Positions 8,883 to 17,408 of a stretch of DNA of 38,338 bases are shown piece by piece. The notes below the pieces were generated by a model. The model was not told the origin of the DNA, searched no databases, and worked only from the letters and a program-made list of their open reading frames with translations. Numbering within the stretch: the stretch's first letter is position 1; every line of letters starts with the position of its first letter. The position numbers and the translations under genes were made by a program. This DNA is from an uncultured Paraburkholderia sp. (GTDB lineage Bacteria; Pseudomonadota; Gammaproteobacteria; Burkholderiales; Burkholderiaceae): NCBI GenBank assembly GCA_940747215.1, contig CALNWS010000044.1:1-38338 (forward strand), given 5' to 3'.

Positions 8883-9248
8883 TTAGAACTTGAGTCCGGC
8901 TTCGCGCGCCGCATCAGCCAGCGCTTTCACGCGGCCGTGGTAACGGAAACCCGAACGGTCGAAGGCGATGGATTCGATGCCGGCAACCTTAGCCTTTTCT
9001 GCGATGCGCTTACCGATCAGCGTTGCAGCAGCGACGTTGCCGCCCTTGCCCGTCTGATCAGCCAGTTGCGCACGCACTTCGGCCTCGAGCGTCGACGCGC
9101 TGGCGAGCACCTTAGTGTCGCACGGCGAGAACACTTGCGCATAGATGTGCGTGTTCGTGCAATGCACGGCGAGACGCGCGACCTGCAGCTCAGCGATCTT
9201 GATACGCGTCTGACGAGCGCGGCGCAGGCGAGATTGAGTCTTATCCAT
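8883..9248 (-). CDS. rplR: 50S ribosomal protein L18
   Basis: L18 binds 5S rRNA and helps dock it on the 50S central protuberance. The 121-residue product starts [18 protein letters not shown] and ends with the conserved [29 protein letters not shown] region. It lies 12 bases after rplF. At the conserved RL(V)VHRT motif this protein reads RLAVHCT: the arginine is a cysteine (codon 9159-9161, TGC where CGC would give Arg). Arg at this place is kept in E. coli L18 and lies in the 5S-binding core, so the change is notable. Confidence 0.98.
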   Translation of the reverse strand: MDKTQSRLRRARQTRIKIAELQVARLAVHCTNTHIYAQVFSPCDTKVLASASTLEAEVRAQLADQTGKGGNVAAATLIGKRIAEKAKVAGIESIAFDRSGFRYHGRVKALADAAREAGLKF

Positions 9249-9260
9249 GATTGCGCACCC

Positions 9261-9791
9261 TTACTTCTTCTTCGTTTCTTTAAGGATCACGACCTCGTTG
9301 GCATAGCGCACGCCCTTGCCCTTGTAGGGCTCCGGCGGACGATAACCGCACACTTCTGCAGCGACCTGGCCAACTTTCTGTTTGTCGATCCCCTTGATCA
9401 CGATTTCGGTTTGCGACGGGGTTTCAGCCTTCACGCCTTCCGGCATCTGGTGCACCACGGGGTGCGAGAAACCCAGCGACAGGTTCAGCTTGTCGCCTTG
9501 CGCCTGTGCGCGGTAACCGACGCCAACCAGCGTCAACTTGCGCTCGAAACCCTTCGTCACGCCGTTCACCATGTTCGCAACCAGTGCGCGCATCGTGCCC
9601 GACATCGCATTCGCTTCGCGGCTTTCATCAACCGGCTCGAAATTCAGCGTGCCGTTGTTGTTCACCACTTTCACCAAGCGGTTTGCCGCCTGCGAAATCG
9701 TACCCAGCGGGCCCTTGACGGTAATGCGATCGTCGCTCAGGGCCACTTCTGCGCCTTGCAGCGCGATCGGGCTTTTACCTACTCGAGACAT
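9261..9791 (-). CDS. rplF: 50S ribosomal protein L6
   Basis: L6 consists of two similar domains and supports the factor-binding site near the sarcin-ricin loop. The 176-residue product starts [13 protein letters not shown], has [20 protein letters not shown] at the domain junction and ends [26 protein letters not shown]. The ATG has GGAGAG upstream. It lies between rpsH and rplR with short spacers (18 and 12 bases). Length and motifs are normal. Confidence 0.99.
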   Translation of the reverse strand: MSRVGKSPIALQGAEVALSDDRITVKGPLGTISQAANRLVKVVNNNGTLNFEPVDESREANAMSGTMRALVANMVNGVTKGFERKLTLVGVGYRAQAQGDKLNLSLGFSHPVVHQMPEGVKAETPSQTEIVIKGIDKQKVGQVAAEVCGYRPPEPYKGKGVRYANEVVILKETKKK

Positions 9792-9809
9792 GTTTCTCTC
9801 CTTTCGGCC

Positions 9810-10205
9810 TTAAGCGACGTAGCAGATGACTTCACCGCCAACGCCCGTTACACGCGCCTTGCGGTCCGTCATCACACCCTTGGGCGTCGACACGATTGCC
9901 ACGCCGAGGCCATTCATGACCACGGAGATGTCGTTACGGCCGCGGTACACACGCAGACCAGGCTTCGAAACGCGTTCAATGCGCTCGATCACCGGACGGC
10001 CAGCGTAGTACTTCAACACGATATTCAGTTCAGACTTCGCGCCTTCGGATTTCACTGCGAAGTCATCGATATAGCCTTCGTCCTTCAGGACCTGCGCGAT
10101 CGCAATCTTGACTTTCGACGAGGGCATTGTCACCGAAACCTTCTCGACCATCTGCGCATTGCGGATGCGAGTCAGCATATCGGCGATAGGATCACTCATG
10201 CTCAT
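9810..10205 (-). CDS. rpsH: 30S ribosomal protein S8
   Basis: S8 binds helix 21 of 16S rRNA and, in E. coli, represses the spc operon. The 131-residue product starts [18 protein letters not shown] and has the C-terminal RNA-binding block [26 protein letters not shown]. Two ATGs are close together; the first (10205) has GGAG eight bases upstream and is preferred. It lies 14 bases after rpsN. Whether S8 regulates here cannot be told without the target structure. Confidence 0.98.
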   Translation of the reverse strand: MSMSDPIADMLTRIRNAQMVEKVSVTMPSSKVKIAIAQVLKDEGYIDDFAVKSEGAKSELNIVLKYYAGRPVIERIERVSKPGLRVYRGRNDISVVMNGLGVAIVSTPKGVMTDRKARVTGVGGEVICYVA

Positions 10206-10219
10206 TTATGTTTCTCCTA

Positions 10220-10525
10220 TTACCAGCTCGCCTTGGTCAGGCCAGGGATCTCGCCACGGAACGCGATTTCACGAATCTTGTTACGCGCTAGCCCGAATTT
10301 ACGAAACGTGCCACGCGGGCGACCGGTAATTGCGCAACGATTGCGCTTACGGGTCGGGTTAGAGTTGCGCGGCAGTTGTTGCAGTTCCAGACGTGCTGCG
10401 TAATGCTCTTCGTCCGACTTGCTCATATCGCCAATGATCGCTTTCAGCTCAGCACGCTTGGGAGCGTACTGAGCGGCTAGGCGAGCACGCTTCTTTTCAC
10501 GTTCGATCAGCGCCAGTTTAGCCAT
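10220..10525 (-). CDS. rpsN: 30S ribosomal protein S14
   Basis: The 101-residue product is the long, zinc-free (C-minus) type of S14. It starts [20 protein letters not shown] and carries [22 protein letters not shown] and [20 protein letters not shown]. The single Cys in RNRCAITG shows that the CxxC zinc pair of the short form is missing, as usual in proteobacteria. It starts 7 bases after rplE. Confidence 0.99.
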   Translation of the reverse strand: MAKLALIEREKKRARLAAQYAPKRAELKAIIGDMSKSDEEHYAARLELQQLPRNSNPTRKRNRCAITGRPRGTFRKFGLARNKIREIAFRGEIPGLTKASW

Positions 10526-10532
10526 GGTAACC

Positions 10533-11072
10533 TCAGTTTCTGAACGGGAACTTGAAGCTGGCGAGCAGAGCCTTTGCTTCGTCGTCGGTCTTCGCAGTGG
10601 TCGTGATGCTGATGTTCAGCCCACGCAGTGCGTCGACCTTGTCGTAATCGATTTCGGGGAAAATGATCTGCTCTTTCACACCGATGTTGTAGTTGCCGCG
10701 GCCGTCAAATGCACGACCCGACACGCCACGAAAGTCACGCACACGCGGGAGCGCGACCGTCACGAAACGGTCCAGAAATTCGTACATTGCCTGACCACGC
10801 AACGTGACCATCGCACCGATCGGATAGCCTTGACGGATCTTGAAGCCAGCGATTGCCTTGCGTACCTTCGTGATCACCGGCTTCTGGCCTGCGATCTTCG
10901 TCAGGTCACCAACGGCGTTTTCGATGATCTTCTTGTCAGCAACCGCTTCGCCAAGGCCCATGTTCAGGGTGATCTTGGTGATGCGCGGCACTTCCATCAC
11001 AGACTTGTAACCGAACTTCTCGATGAGGCCTGGTACAACCTTTTCTTTGTAAAACTCTTGCAAACGAGCCAT
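10533..11072 (-). CDS. rplE: 50S ribosomal protein L5
   Basis: L5 binds 5S rRNA and forms the B1b bridge with S13. The 179-residue product starts [22 protein letters not shown] and includes [30 protein letters not shown] and [21 protein letters not shown]. It is normal in length. Its ribosome-binding region is unusual: a 16-base segment containing GGAG is tandemly duplicated upstream (11073-11103), and the outer copy creates an extra ATG with a good Shine-Dalgarno in another frame. The true ATG at 11072 keeps GGAG about seven bases upstream. Confidence 0.98.
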   Translation of the reverse strand: MARLQEFYKEKVVPGLIEKFGYKSVMEVPRITKITLNMGLGEAVADKKIIENAVGDLTKIAGQKPVITKVRKAIAGFKIRQGYPIGAMVTLRGQAMYEFLDRFVTVALPRVRDFRGVSGRAFDGRGNYNIGVKEQIIFPEIDYDKVDALRGLNISITTTAKTDDEAKALLASFKFPFRN

Positions 11073-11103
11073 TTTTTACTCCGCAGCATTTTTACTCCGC
11101 AGC
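11073..11103 (-). repeat. Tandem duplication of the rplE ribosome-binding site
   Basis: On the plus strand the unit TTTTTACTCCGCAGCA occurs twice in a row (11073-11088 and 11089-11103, the last base differing). Read on the minus strand, each unit carries GCGGAGTAAAAA, the Shine-Dalgarno of rplE. The upstream copy ends in an ATG (11087-11089) that opens a 30-codon frame out of phase with rplE, ending within it. Confidence 0.9.
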
Positions 11104-11104
11104 T

Positions 11105-11413
11105 TCAGGCGCTCAGCACGGCACCGGTCGCCTTAAGGAAACGGACTTTCTTGTCTCCCTCGACCTTGATGCCTACACGCGACGCCTTGCCATTCGCGTC
11201 GACCAATGCGACATTCGAAATTTGCAGCGGCATCGTCTTGGCTTCCATACCGCCCGTCGTACCCTTCATCGGGTTCGGCTTGACGTACTTCTTGACGAGG
11301 TTGATACCCTCGACAATCACCTTGCCTTCGCCAACGGACAGCACGACACCGCGCTTACCCTTATCTTTGCCGGTGATGACGATAACCTCGTCACCTTTGC
11401 GAATCTTGTTCAT
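11105..11413 (-). CDS. rplX: 50S ribosomal protein L24
   Basis: L24 is an early 50S assembly initiator that binds the 5' end of 23S rRNA. The 102-residue product carries the KOW motif near the N terminus ([22 protein letters not shown]) and the [15 protein letters not shown] block. The ATG has GGAG upstream. It lies 9 bases after rplN and 32 before rplE. Confidence 0.99.
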   Translation of the reverse strand: MNKIRKGDEVIVITGKDKGKRGVVLSVGEGKVIVEGINLVKKYVKPNPMKGTTGGMEAKTMPLQISNVALVDANGKASRVGIKVEGDKKVRFLKATGAVLSA

Positions 11414-11422
11414 CGTGACTCC

Positions 11423-11791
11423 TTACAGGACTTCGGGCGCCAACGAAACGATCTTCATGAATCGTTCGCTGCGCAACTCACGCGTGACAGGCCCGAAAAT
11501 ACGGGTGCCAACAGGTTCGAACTTGGCATTCAACAACACTGCGGCGTTGCCATCGAACTTGATCAGCGAGCCGTCCTGACGGCGCACACCCTTGGCGGTA
11601 CGAACCACCACGGCGTTATAAATTTCGCCTTTCTTCACGCGCCCGCGCGGTGTTGTTTCTTTGACGGTCACCTTGATGATGTCGCCAATGCTGGCATAAC
11701 GACGCTTCGAGCCGCCGAGCACCTTGATGCACATGACTTCACGCGCACCCGTGTTGTCGGCCACTTCAAGCCGAGTTTCGGTCTGGATCAT
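11423..11791 (-). CDS. rplN: 50S ribosomal protein L14
   Basis: L14 lies at the subunit interface and contacts bridge B8. The 122-residue product starts [21 protein letters not shown] and has the signature [20 protein letters not shown] and ends [12 protein letters not shown]. It is the first gene of the spc block, 297 bases after rpsQ, a gap that holds a likely promoter; its leader would be about 220 bases long. Length and sequence are standard. Confidence 0.99.
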   Translation of the reverse strand: MIQTETRLEVADNTGAREVMCIKVLGGSKRRYASIGDIIKVTVKETTPRGRVKKGEIYNAVVVRTAKGVRRQDGSLIKFDGNAAVLLNAKFEPVGTRIFGPVTRELRSERFMKIVSLAPEVL

Positions 11792-12016
11792 GGTTTATCT
11801 TTCCCAACTTAACCCGGCTACACCACCATGGCGTACCCGGTCAGTCTTGGTCCCGTCAGCCAATCGGCTGCTTGGGTATGAACAGCAGAACAGCAGCGAC
11901 GACAAACGAAACCCGCCATCGCAATCCGGTGAATCCTTCGGCACAGGCTGGCGCCTGAGCCGCTTCCCCCACCAACTTCGCCCACGACGGGGCTCCCATA
12001 AAGAGGCAAGACCGAG

Positions 12017-12044
12017 TTTATAACAAACAATCTCTATCTTGCAA
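12017..12044 (-). promoter_or_regulatory. Candidate spc promoter upstream of rplN
   Basis: On the minus strand, TTGCAA (12039-12044) and TATAAA (12017-12022) are separated by 16 bases, a fair sigma70-type match. E. coli has a promoter in the same rpsQ-rplN position, so the location fits. The predicted leader of about 220 bases to the rplN start contains no gene I recognise. Confidence 0.6.
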
Positions 12045-12088
12045 GAGAAATCTACTGCGATTTCAACAACTTCTACTACTTCGCGACG

Positions 12089-12361
12089 TTAGATGACGCG
12101 AGCAGCCTCGACCAGGCGAGCAACAACCCAAGCCTTCGTCTTCGAAATCGGACGAGTTTCCTGGATTTCAACGAGGTCGCCCTTGTTGTACGTGTTCGCG
12201 TCGTCGTGCGCGTGGTACTTCTTCGAACGCACAACGTACTTGCCGTAGATCGGGTGCTTCACGCGGTGCTCGACCAGCACGGTGACCGTCTTGTCCATCT
12301 TGTTGCTGACGACCTTGCCGACCAGCGTCCGCTTGAGCGAGGTTTTTACGCTATCGTTCAT
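12089..12361 (-). CDS. rpsQ: 30S ribosomal protein S17
   Basis: S17 is an OB-fold protein that binds the 5' domain of 16S rRNA. The 90-residue product has [31 protein letters not shown] and ends with [19 protein letters not shown] plus a short tail. Its ATG overlaps the rpmC stop (ATGA), indicating coupled translation. It closes the S10 block before the 297-base spacer. Confidence 0.99.
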   Translation of the reverse strand: MNDSVKTSLKRTLVGKVVSNKMDKTVTVLVEHRVKHPIYGKYVVRSKKYHAHDDANTYNKGDLVEIQETRPISKTKAWVVARLVEAARVI

Positions 12362-12552
12362 TTCTGGTTCGTCTTCTCAGTCAGGACGGTCCGCACACGT
12401 GCGATGTCGCGACGAACCTTCTTCAACTGGCTCGTGTTCGTGAGCTGCTGGGTCGCGAGTTGCATGCGCAGGCCGAATTGCGCCTTCAGCAGGTCCAACA
12501 ACTCCTTGTTGAGCGCGGCCTGATCTTTCTGGTGAAGTTCGGAAGCCTTCAT
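12358..12552 (-). CDS. rpmC: 50S ribosomal protein L29
   Basis: L29 is a small helical protein at the tunnel exit, near the binding site of trigger factor and SRP. The 64-residue product starts [19 protein letters not shown] and ends [19 protein letters not shown]. Two ATGs are adjacent; AAGGAG lies six bases before the second (12552) and only three before the first, so the second is chosen. It lies 10 bases after rplP and overlaps rpsQ by four bases. Confidence 0.98.
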   Translation of the reverse strand: MKASELHQKDQAALNKELLDLLKAQFGLRMQLATQQLTNTSQLKKVRRDIARVRTVLTEKTNQK

Positions 12553-12562
12553 CATTTGCTCC

Positions 12563-12979
12563 TTAGGTGCCAAGCTGACGCACGATGAACGTCGCCTTCA
12601 GCGGCAGCTTAGCTGCAGCCAGACGGAACGCTTCGCGTGCCAGCTCTTCGGTTACGCCGTCCATTTCGTACAGCATCTTGCCCGGTTGAATCTCTGCGAC
12701 GTAGTACTCAGGGTTACCCTTACCGTTACCCATCCGTACCTCAGCCGGCTTATGCGAAATCGGCTTGTCCGGGAAAATACGAATCCAGATGCGGCCACCA
12801 CGCTTGATGTGACGCGTCATTGCACGACGCGCCGCTTCAATCTGGCGCGCGGTCAGGCGACCACGACCGATAGCCTTCAGGCCGAATTCACCGAACGACA
12901 CCGCGTTGCCGCGAGTAGCCATACCGGTGTTACGACCTTTCTGCTCTTTGCGATACTTTCTGCGTTTCGGTTGCAGCAT
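12563..12979 (-). CDS. rplP: 50S ribosomal protein L16
   Basis: L16 supports the A-site side of the peptidyl-transferase centre and is required for late 50S assembly. The 138-residue product starts [19 protein letters not shown] and has [34 protein letters not shown] and [21 protein letters not shown]. It starts 2 bases after the rpsC stop, in the standard rpsC-rplP-rpmC order. Confidence 0.99.
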   Translation of the reverse strand: MLQPKRRKYRKEQKGRNTGMATRGNAVSFGEFGLKAIGRGRLTARQIEAARRAMTRHIKRGGRIWIRIFPDKPISHKPAEVRMGNGKGNPEYYVAEIQPGKMLYEMDGVTEELAREAFRLAAAKLPLKATFIVRQLGT

Positions 12980-12981
12980 CG

Positions 12982-13788
12982 TTATTCTCCAGTCTTCCCG
13001 TCGCCGCCGGCACCGCCAGCACGACGAGGAGCGCCACGGCGTGCACCTGCCGGGCCACCACCTTCACCATCACGACGCGGACGGCGATCGCCACCCGGAC
13101 GTACGTTACGGCGCGGACGCTTTTCTTCGGCGACTTCTTCCACCACCGGTGCGTCGTTGCGGCCGAGCGTATCGCCCTTGTAGACCCACACCTTCACACC
13201 GATGATGCCGTACGTCGTCTTCGCTTCCGAAGTTGCGTAGTCGATATCGGCACGCAGCGTATGAAGGGGCACGCGACCTTCGCGATACCACTCTGTACGA
13301 GCGATTTCGATACCGTTCAGGCGGCCAGCGCTCATGATCTTGATGCCTTGAGCACCCAGACGCATTGCGTTTTGCATCGCACGCTTCATTGCGCGTCGGA
13401 ACATGATCCGGCGCTCGAGCTGTTGCGTGATCGAATCCGCGATCAGTTGCGCGTCGGTTTCCGGCTTGCGAATTTCCTCGATGTTGACGTGAACCGGAAC
13501 GCCCATACGCTTTTGCAGCTCGGACTTCAGCAGTTCAATGTCTTCACCCTTCTTACCAATCACGACACCCGGACGCGAGCTGAAAATCGTGATACGTGCG
13601 TTCTTTGCAGGACGCTCGATCACAACGCGGCCAACGGACGCGTTCTTCAGCTTCTTCTTCAGGTATTCACGAACACCGATGTCTTCCTGCAACATCGCCG
13701 CGAAATTGTTGTTGTTCGCGTACCAACGCGACGCCCAATTGCGGCTGACGGCCAAACGGAAGCCAGTCGGATGAATTTTCTTTCCCAT
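12982..13788 (-). CDS. rpsC: 30S ribosomal protein S3
   Basis: S3 forms part of the mRNA entry tunnel. The 268-residue product has the KH domain with [10 protein letters not shown] (residues about 75-83) and the C-terminal S3 domain with [24 protein letters not shown]. It ends in a long, low-complexity tail rich in Arg, Gly, Pro and Glu (from about residue 215); similar tails occur in beta-proteobacterial S3, so it is not a sign of frameshift. It starts 11 bases after rplV. Confidence 0.98.
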   Translation of the reverse strand: MGKKIHPTGFRLAVSRNWASRWYANNNNFAAMLQEDIGVREYLKKKLKNASVGRVVIERPAKNARITIFSSRPGVVIGKKGEDIELLKSELQKRMGVPVHVNIEEIRKPETDAQLIADSITQQLERRIMFRRAMKRAMQNAMRLGAQGIKIMSAGRLNGIEIARTEWYREGRVPLHTLRADIDYATSEAKTTYGIIGVKVWVYKGDTLGRNDAPVVEEVAEEKRPRRNVRPGGDRRPRRDGEGGGPAGARRGAPRRAGGAGGDGKTGE

Positions 13789-13799
13789 CGTACGACCCC

Positions 13800-14129
13800 T
13801 TAATTCCCGACCGTCACAGTGATGTGACAGGATTGCTTCTCGATGCGGTTACCACGGCCTTTAGCGCGCGCGGTGAAACGCTTGAGCGACGCAGCCTTGT
13901 CGATGTAGATGCTCGTGATCTTGAGCTCATCGATATCGGCGCCTTCGTTATGCTCCGCATTCGCGATCGCCGACAGCACGACCTTTTTCACGATTCCTGC
14001 AGCCTTCTTCGGCGAAAACGTCAGAACGCTCAGCGCCTTGTCGACCGGCAAACCGCGGATCTGGTCAGCCACAAGGCGCGTTTTCTGCACCGAGATGCGG
14101 GCACCGCGATGAATTGCTTTCACTTCCAT
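13800..14129 (-). CDS. rplV: 50S ribosomal protein L22
   Basis: L22 lines the peptide exit tunnel; loop changes give macrolide resistance. The 109-residue product starts [22 protein letters not shown] and ends with the tunnel-loop region [22 protein letters not shown]. The loop appears intact. Two adjacent ATGs follow AAGGGG; the second (14129) has the better spacing of six bases and gives the normal length. It lies 10 bases after rpsS. Confidence 0.98.
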   Translation of the reverse strand: MEVKAIHRGARISVQKTRLVADQIRGLPVDKALSVLTFSPKKAAGIVKKVVLSAIANAEHNEGADIDELKITSIYIDKAASLKRFTARAKGRGNRIEKQSCHITVTVGN

Positions 14130-14139
14130 CATGAGCCCC

Positions 14140-14415
14140 TTATTTCTTGGCCTTCTTGTCGGCTGCATGACCCTTGAACGTACGGGTCAGTGCGAACTCG
14201 CCAAGCTTGTGGCCGACCATGTTTTCCGAGATGTACACCGGAACGTGTTGACGGCCGTTGTGAACGGCGATCGTCAAACCGATGAAATCTGGGAGGATCG
14301 TCGAGCGACGCGACCAGGTTTTGATCGGCTTCTTATCCCGAGAAGCTGCTGCCGCCTCAACTTTCTTCAGCAAATGGGCGTCGCAGAACGGACCTTTTTT
14401 TACAGAACGTGCCAT
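14140..14415 (-). CDS. rpsS: 30S ribosomal protein S19
   Basis: S19 pairs with S13 in the head of the 30S. The 91-residue product starts [20 protein letters not shown] and shows [30 protein letters not shown] and [20 protein letters not shown]. It starts with ATG and GGAG upstream, 10 bases after rplB. It is entirely typical. Confidence 0.99.
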
Positions 14416-14425
14416 TGCCTACTCC

Positions 14426-15253
14426 TTAACGCTTGTGACGGCGCTGGACGATCATGCTCGTCGTGCGCTTGTTGCTGCGGGTGCGATAACCCTTAGCAGG
14501 CGCGCCCCACGGGCTCACCGGATCGCGACCTGCAGCCGTCTTGCCTTCGCCACCACCGTGCGGGTGATCGACTGGGTTCATTGCAACACCACGCACCGTC
14601 GGGCGGATACCGCGCCAGCGGTTTGCGCCAGCCTTACCGATTTGACGGAGGCTGTGCTCTTCGTTGCCAACTTCACCAATCGTTGCGCGGCATTCAACGT
14701 GAACGCGGCGAATTTCACCCGAGCGCAGACGGACCTGTGCGTAGATGCCTTCACGAGCCAGCAGCATCGCCGACGTACCAGCCGAACGCGCCATTTGCGC
14801 GCCCTTGCCCGGCAGCATTTCGATGCAGTGAATCGTCGTACCGACTGGAATGTTGCGGATCGGCAACGTGTTACCGGCGCGGATCGGAGCTTCCGAACCC
14901 GACATCAGTTGCTGACTAACCGTCACACCCTTCGGAGCGATGATGTACTTGCGCTCGCCGTCTGCGTACAGAACCAACGCGATGTTCGCGCTACGGTTCG
15001 GATCGTACTCAAGACGTTCGACCTTGGCCGGAATACCATCCTTCGTGCGACGGAAGTCGACGACACGATAGTGGTGCTTATGACCACCGCCCTTATGACG
15101 GGTGGTGATGTGACCGTTGTTGTTACGGCCGGCGGTCGTGGACTGCGAGTCGAGCAGCTGAGCGTACGGCTTGCCCTTGTGCAGATCCTTGTTGACCACC
15201 TTGACCATCGCACGGCGACCCGGCGAAGTCGGCTTAACTTTAACGATTGCCAT
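14426..15253 (-). CDS. rplB: 50S ribosomal protein L2
   Basis: L2 is a core 50S protein needed for subunit joining and peptidyl transfer. The 275-residue product starts [20 protein letters not shown], has an OB-like domain followed by an SH3-like domain, and carries the conserved loop with the catalytic-site-proximal His in [14 protein letters not shown]. It ends with [18 protein letters not shown]. It starts 2 bases after rplW. Confidence 0.99.
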   Translation of the reverse strand: MAIVKVKPTSPGRRAMVKVVNKDLHKGKPYAQLLDSQSTTAGRNNNGHITTRHKGGGHKHHYRVVDFRRTKDGIPAKVERLEYDPNRSANIALVLYADGERKYIIAPKGVTVSQQLMSGSEAPIRAGNTLPIRNIPVGTTIHCIEMLPGKGAQMARSAGTSAMLLAREGIYAQVRLRSGEIRRVHVECRATIGEVGNEEHSLRQIGKAGANRWRGIRPTVRGVAMNPVDHPHGGGEGKTAAGRDPVSPWGAPAKGYRTRSNKRTTSMIVQRRHKR

Positions 15254-15255
15254 GA

Positions 15256-15570
15256 TTACTTGGCCTCCGCTTCAAAGTTGATTTCCTGGCCGGGCTTCAG
15301 GCAGACGTACGCCTTCTTCACGTCTTTGCGCTTGCCCATGAAGCGGCCAAAGCGCTTGGCTTTGCCCTTCGAGACCAGCACGTTGACGGAATTGACTTCC
15401 ACCTTGAACAGCAGCTCGACTGCAGCCTTCACTTCCTGCTTCGTGGCATCGGGCACGACTTCGAACACAACCTGCTTGTTCTTGTCGGCCACCAGCGTCG
15501 CCTTTTCGGAGATCACCGGCGCGAGCAGGACCTGCATCAAACGATGATCGTTCTTGCGAATCTCGCTCAT
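15256..15570 (-). CDS. rplW: 50S ribosomal protein L23
   Basis: L23 lies at the tunnel exit and is the docking site for trigger factor and SRP. The 104-residue product has [23 protein letters not shown] and the [21 protein letters not shown] segment. Its ATG overlaps the rplD stop by four bases (ATGA), indicating coupled translation. Length and motifs are normal. Confidence 0.99.
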   Translation of the reverse strand: MSEIRKNDHRLMQVLLAPVISEKATLVADKNKQVVFEVVPDATKQEVKAAVELLFKVEVNSVNVLVSKGKAKRFGRFMGKRKDVKKAYVCLKPGQEINFEAEAK

Positions 15571-16190
15571 GACAACAACTCCTCGATCTGGGCGACCGCA
15601 GCCTTCGTGATCAGGATCTTCTTGAAGTAGATCAGCGACAGCGGGTCGGCGTAACGCGGCTCGACAACGGCCACGTGGGCTAGGTTGCGCGACGCGAGGT
15701 ACAGGTTTTCGTCAACCGTGTCGGTAATCACCAGCACAGAGTCGAGACTCATCGCCTTTAATTTTTCGGCCAGCAGCTTCGTCTTCGGCGCTTCGAGCGT
15801 TAGCTCGTCGACCACGACCGAGATGCGGCCTTCGCGAGCCAGCTGCGAGAAGATCGAGCAGAGACCTGCACGATGCATCTTCTTGTTGACCTTGTGCGAA
15901 AAGGTTTCTTCCGGCAAATTCGGGAAGATCCGGCCACCGCCGCGCCACAACGGGCTTGACGACATACCGGCACGGGCGCGACCCGTACCCTTCTGGCGCC
16001 ACGGCTTCTTGGTCGTGTGCTTGACTTGCTCACGATCCTTCTGCGCGCGGTTGCCGCTACGGGCATTCGCTTGATACGCCACCACAACTTGGTGAATCAG
16101 GGCTTCGTTGTAATCGCGACCGAACACGACGTCCGACGCGCTAACGCCTGCACCTTCCTGACCATTGGCATTCAGGAGCTTAAGTTCCAT
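15567..16190 (-). CDS. rplD: 50S ribosomal protein L4
   Basis: L4 reaches into the exit tunnel and in E. coli represses the S10 operon by attenuation and at the translation step. The 207-residue product shows the tunnel loop [25 protein letters not shown], the [16 protein letters not shown] block and the C-terminal Rossmann-like domain. The start ATG shares a base with the rplC stop (TAATG). I could not identify an L4-responsive leader upstream of rpsJ with confidence. Confidence 0.99.
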   Translation of the reverse strand: MELKLLNANGQEGAGVSASDVVFGRDYNEALIHQVVVAYQANARSGNRAQKDREQVKHTTKKPWRQKGTGRARAGMSSSPLWRGGGRIFPNLPEETFSHKVNKKMHRAGLCSIFSQLAREGRISVVVDELTLEAPKTKLLAEKLKAMSLDSVLVITDTVDENLYLASRNLAHVAVVEPRYADPLSLIYFKKILITKAAVAQIEELLS

Positions 16191-16849
16191 TATTTCGCTC
16201 CTTTCACGGCACGCGTCTTCACAGCCGGCGTAACGAATATTTTGCCTCCCTTCGCACCCGGAACGGCGCCCTTGACCAGCAACAGCTTGCGGTCAGCGTC
16301 GATACGAGCGATTTCGAGGTTCTGCACCGTTACCGTTTCGTCACCCATGTGACCGGTCATGCGCTTACCCGGGAAAACACGACCCGGATCCTGCGCCATA
16401 CCGATCGAACCCGGCACGTTGTGCGAGCGCGAGTTACCATGCGATGCACGGCCGGATGCGAAGTTATAACGCTTGATGGTACCGGCATAGCCCTTACCGG
16501 TCGAGGTGCCTTGCACGTCGACCTTCTGGCCTACTTCGAACAGTTCGGGACCAACCACGGTGCCGTTCGACAACTCGGCAGCCTTGGCAGCATCGATCCG
16601 GAATTCTTTGAGGATTTCACCGGCTTGAACACCGGCTTTGGCGAGATGACCGGCCAAAGGCTTCGTCACGCGCGACGCACGGCGCGCACCGAATGCAACC
16701 TGCACAGCCGTGTATCCGTCGGTTTCAACAGTCTTGATCTGCGTCACGCGGTTGTCGGACACGTCCAGCACGGTGACGGGAATTGAATCCCCTTCTGCCG
16801 TGAAGATACGGGTCATGCCAACCTTGCGACCTACGAGTCCAAGGCTCAT
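16190..16849 (-). CDS. rplC: 50S ribosomal protein L3
   Basis: L3 nucleates 50S assembly and reaches towards the peptidyl-transferase centre. The 219-residue product starts [20 protein letters not shown] and has the loop [23 protein letters not shown] with [17 protein letters not shown] chose the ATG at 16849, with GGAG seven bases upstream; the frame is open four codons earlier but without support. It lies 130 bases after rpsJ, an unusually wide spacer that contains an AT-rich inverted repeat (16939-16969). Confidence 0.98.
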   Translation of the reverse strand: MSLGLVGRKVGMTRIFTAEGDSIPVTVLDVSDNRVTQIKTVETDGYTAVQVAFGARRASRVTKPLAGHLAKAGVQAGEILKEFRIDAAKAAELSNGTVVGPELFEVGQKVDVQGTSTGKGYAGTIKRYNFASGRASHGNSRSHNVPGSIGMAQDPGRVFPGKRMTGHMGDETVTVQNLEIARIDADRKLLLVKGAVPGAKGGKIFVTPAVKTRAVKGAK

Positions 16850-16938
16850 CGTTTTCTCCATTCCCGACTGCGATTGGTCGGGGCTAATTTACAAAATGCT
16901 AGTGCCGTTTCGGGCGTGAAACACGCTGCAGCACACCG

Positions 16939-16969
16939 GCTTTTTTATACGCAAATGCGCGAAAAAAGC
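16939..16969 (-). repeat. Inverted repeat between rpsJ and rplC
   Basis: GCTTTTTT and AAAAAAGC face each other across 15 bases, with a possible inner GCGC contact. On the minus strand the second arm ends with T and a CGG, so it might act as a weak pause or terminator. The rest of the 130-base spacer shows no gene. Confidence 0.3.
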
Positions 16970-16979
16970 TCTGGAAGGC

Positions 16980-17291
16980 TTATTGCAGCTTGATTTCAAC
17001 GTCCACGCCAGCCGGCAGGTCAAGCTTCATCAGTGCGTCGACGGTCTTGTCCGTCGGATCGACGATATCCATCAGGCGCTGGTGGGTACGGATTTCAAGC
17101 TGGTCGCGCGACGTCTTGTTGACGTGCGGCGAACGCAGGATATCGAAACGTTGAATGCGGGTCGGCAGGGGAACCGGACCACGAACAATTGCGCCAGTCC
17201 GCTTTGCCGTGTCGACAATTTCAGCAGACGATTGATCGATCAGGCGATAGTCGAAAGCCTTCAGGCGAATGCGGATTTTCTGGTTCTGCAT
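16980..17291 (-). CDS. rpsJ: 30S ribosomal protein S10 (NusE)
   Basis: S10 is part of the 30S head and, with NusB, of transcription antitermination complexes; it links RNA polymerase-bound NusG to the leading ribosome. The 103-residue product starts [20 protein letters not shown] and has [34 protein letters not shown] split over the usual loop. The ATG has AAGGA six bases upstream. It opens the S10 block, 117 bases after tuf copy 1. Confidence 0.99.
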   Translation of the reverse strand: MQNQKIRIRLKAFDYRLIDQSSAEIVDTAKRTGAIVRGPVPLPTRIQRFDILRSPHVNKTSRDQLEIRTHQRLMDIVDPTDKTVDALMKLDLPAGVDVEIKLQ

Positions 17292-17350
17292 GACAATTCC
17301 TTGAAAAGAGCGAGGCGGTGTTGCGCCGCCAGATAGTAAAAGAACGTAGG

Positions 17351-17392
17351 GCCGGGTACTTGTTTGAGACAGGCACCCGGCGCCCGGGCGCC
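17351..17392 (-). terminator. Hairpin and 14-bp palindrome between tuf and rpsJ
   Basis: On the minus strand GCCGGGTGCCTGT pairs with ACAAGTACCCGGC (one wobble, one mismatch), followed by a moderately T-rich stretch (TTCTTTTAC). The adjoining plus-strand palindrome GGCGCCCGGGCGCC (17379-17392) shares three bases with the stem, so the two may compete. This could partly terminate the str transcript before the S10 genes, but I cannot tell whether it does so in practice. Confidence 0.5.
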
Positions 17393-17408
17393 ACTTACTG
17401 CAAATACA

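Noticed and set aside
11818..12030. A 70-codon minus-strand frame in the rplN leader
   Set aside because: It begins close to the -10 box, so would be nearly leaderless, lacks a Shine-Dalgarno and matches no family.
12982..13140. The Arg/Gly-rich end of S3 as a frameshift
   Set aside because: A tail of this sort is usual in beta-proteobacterial S3.
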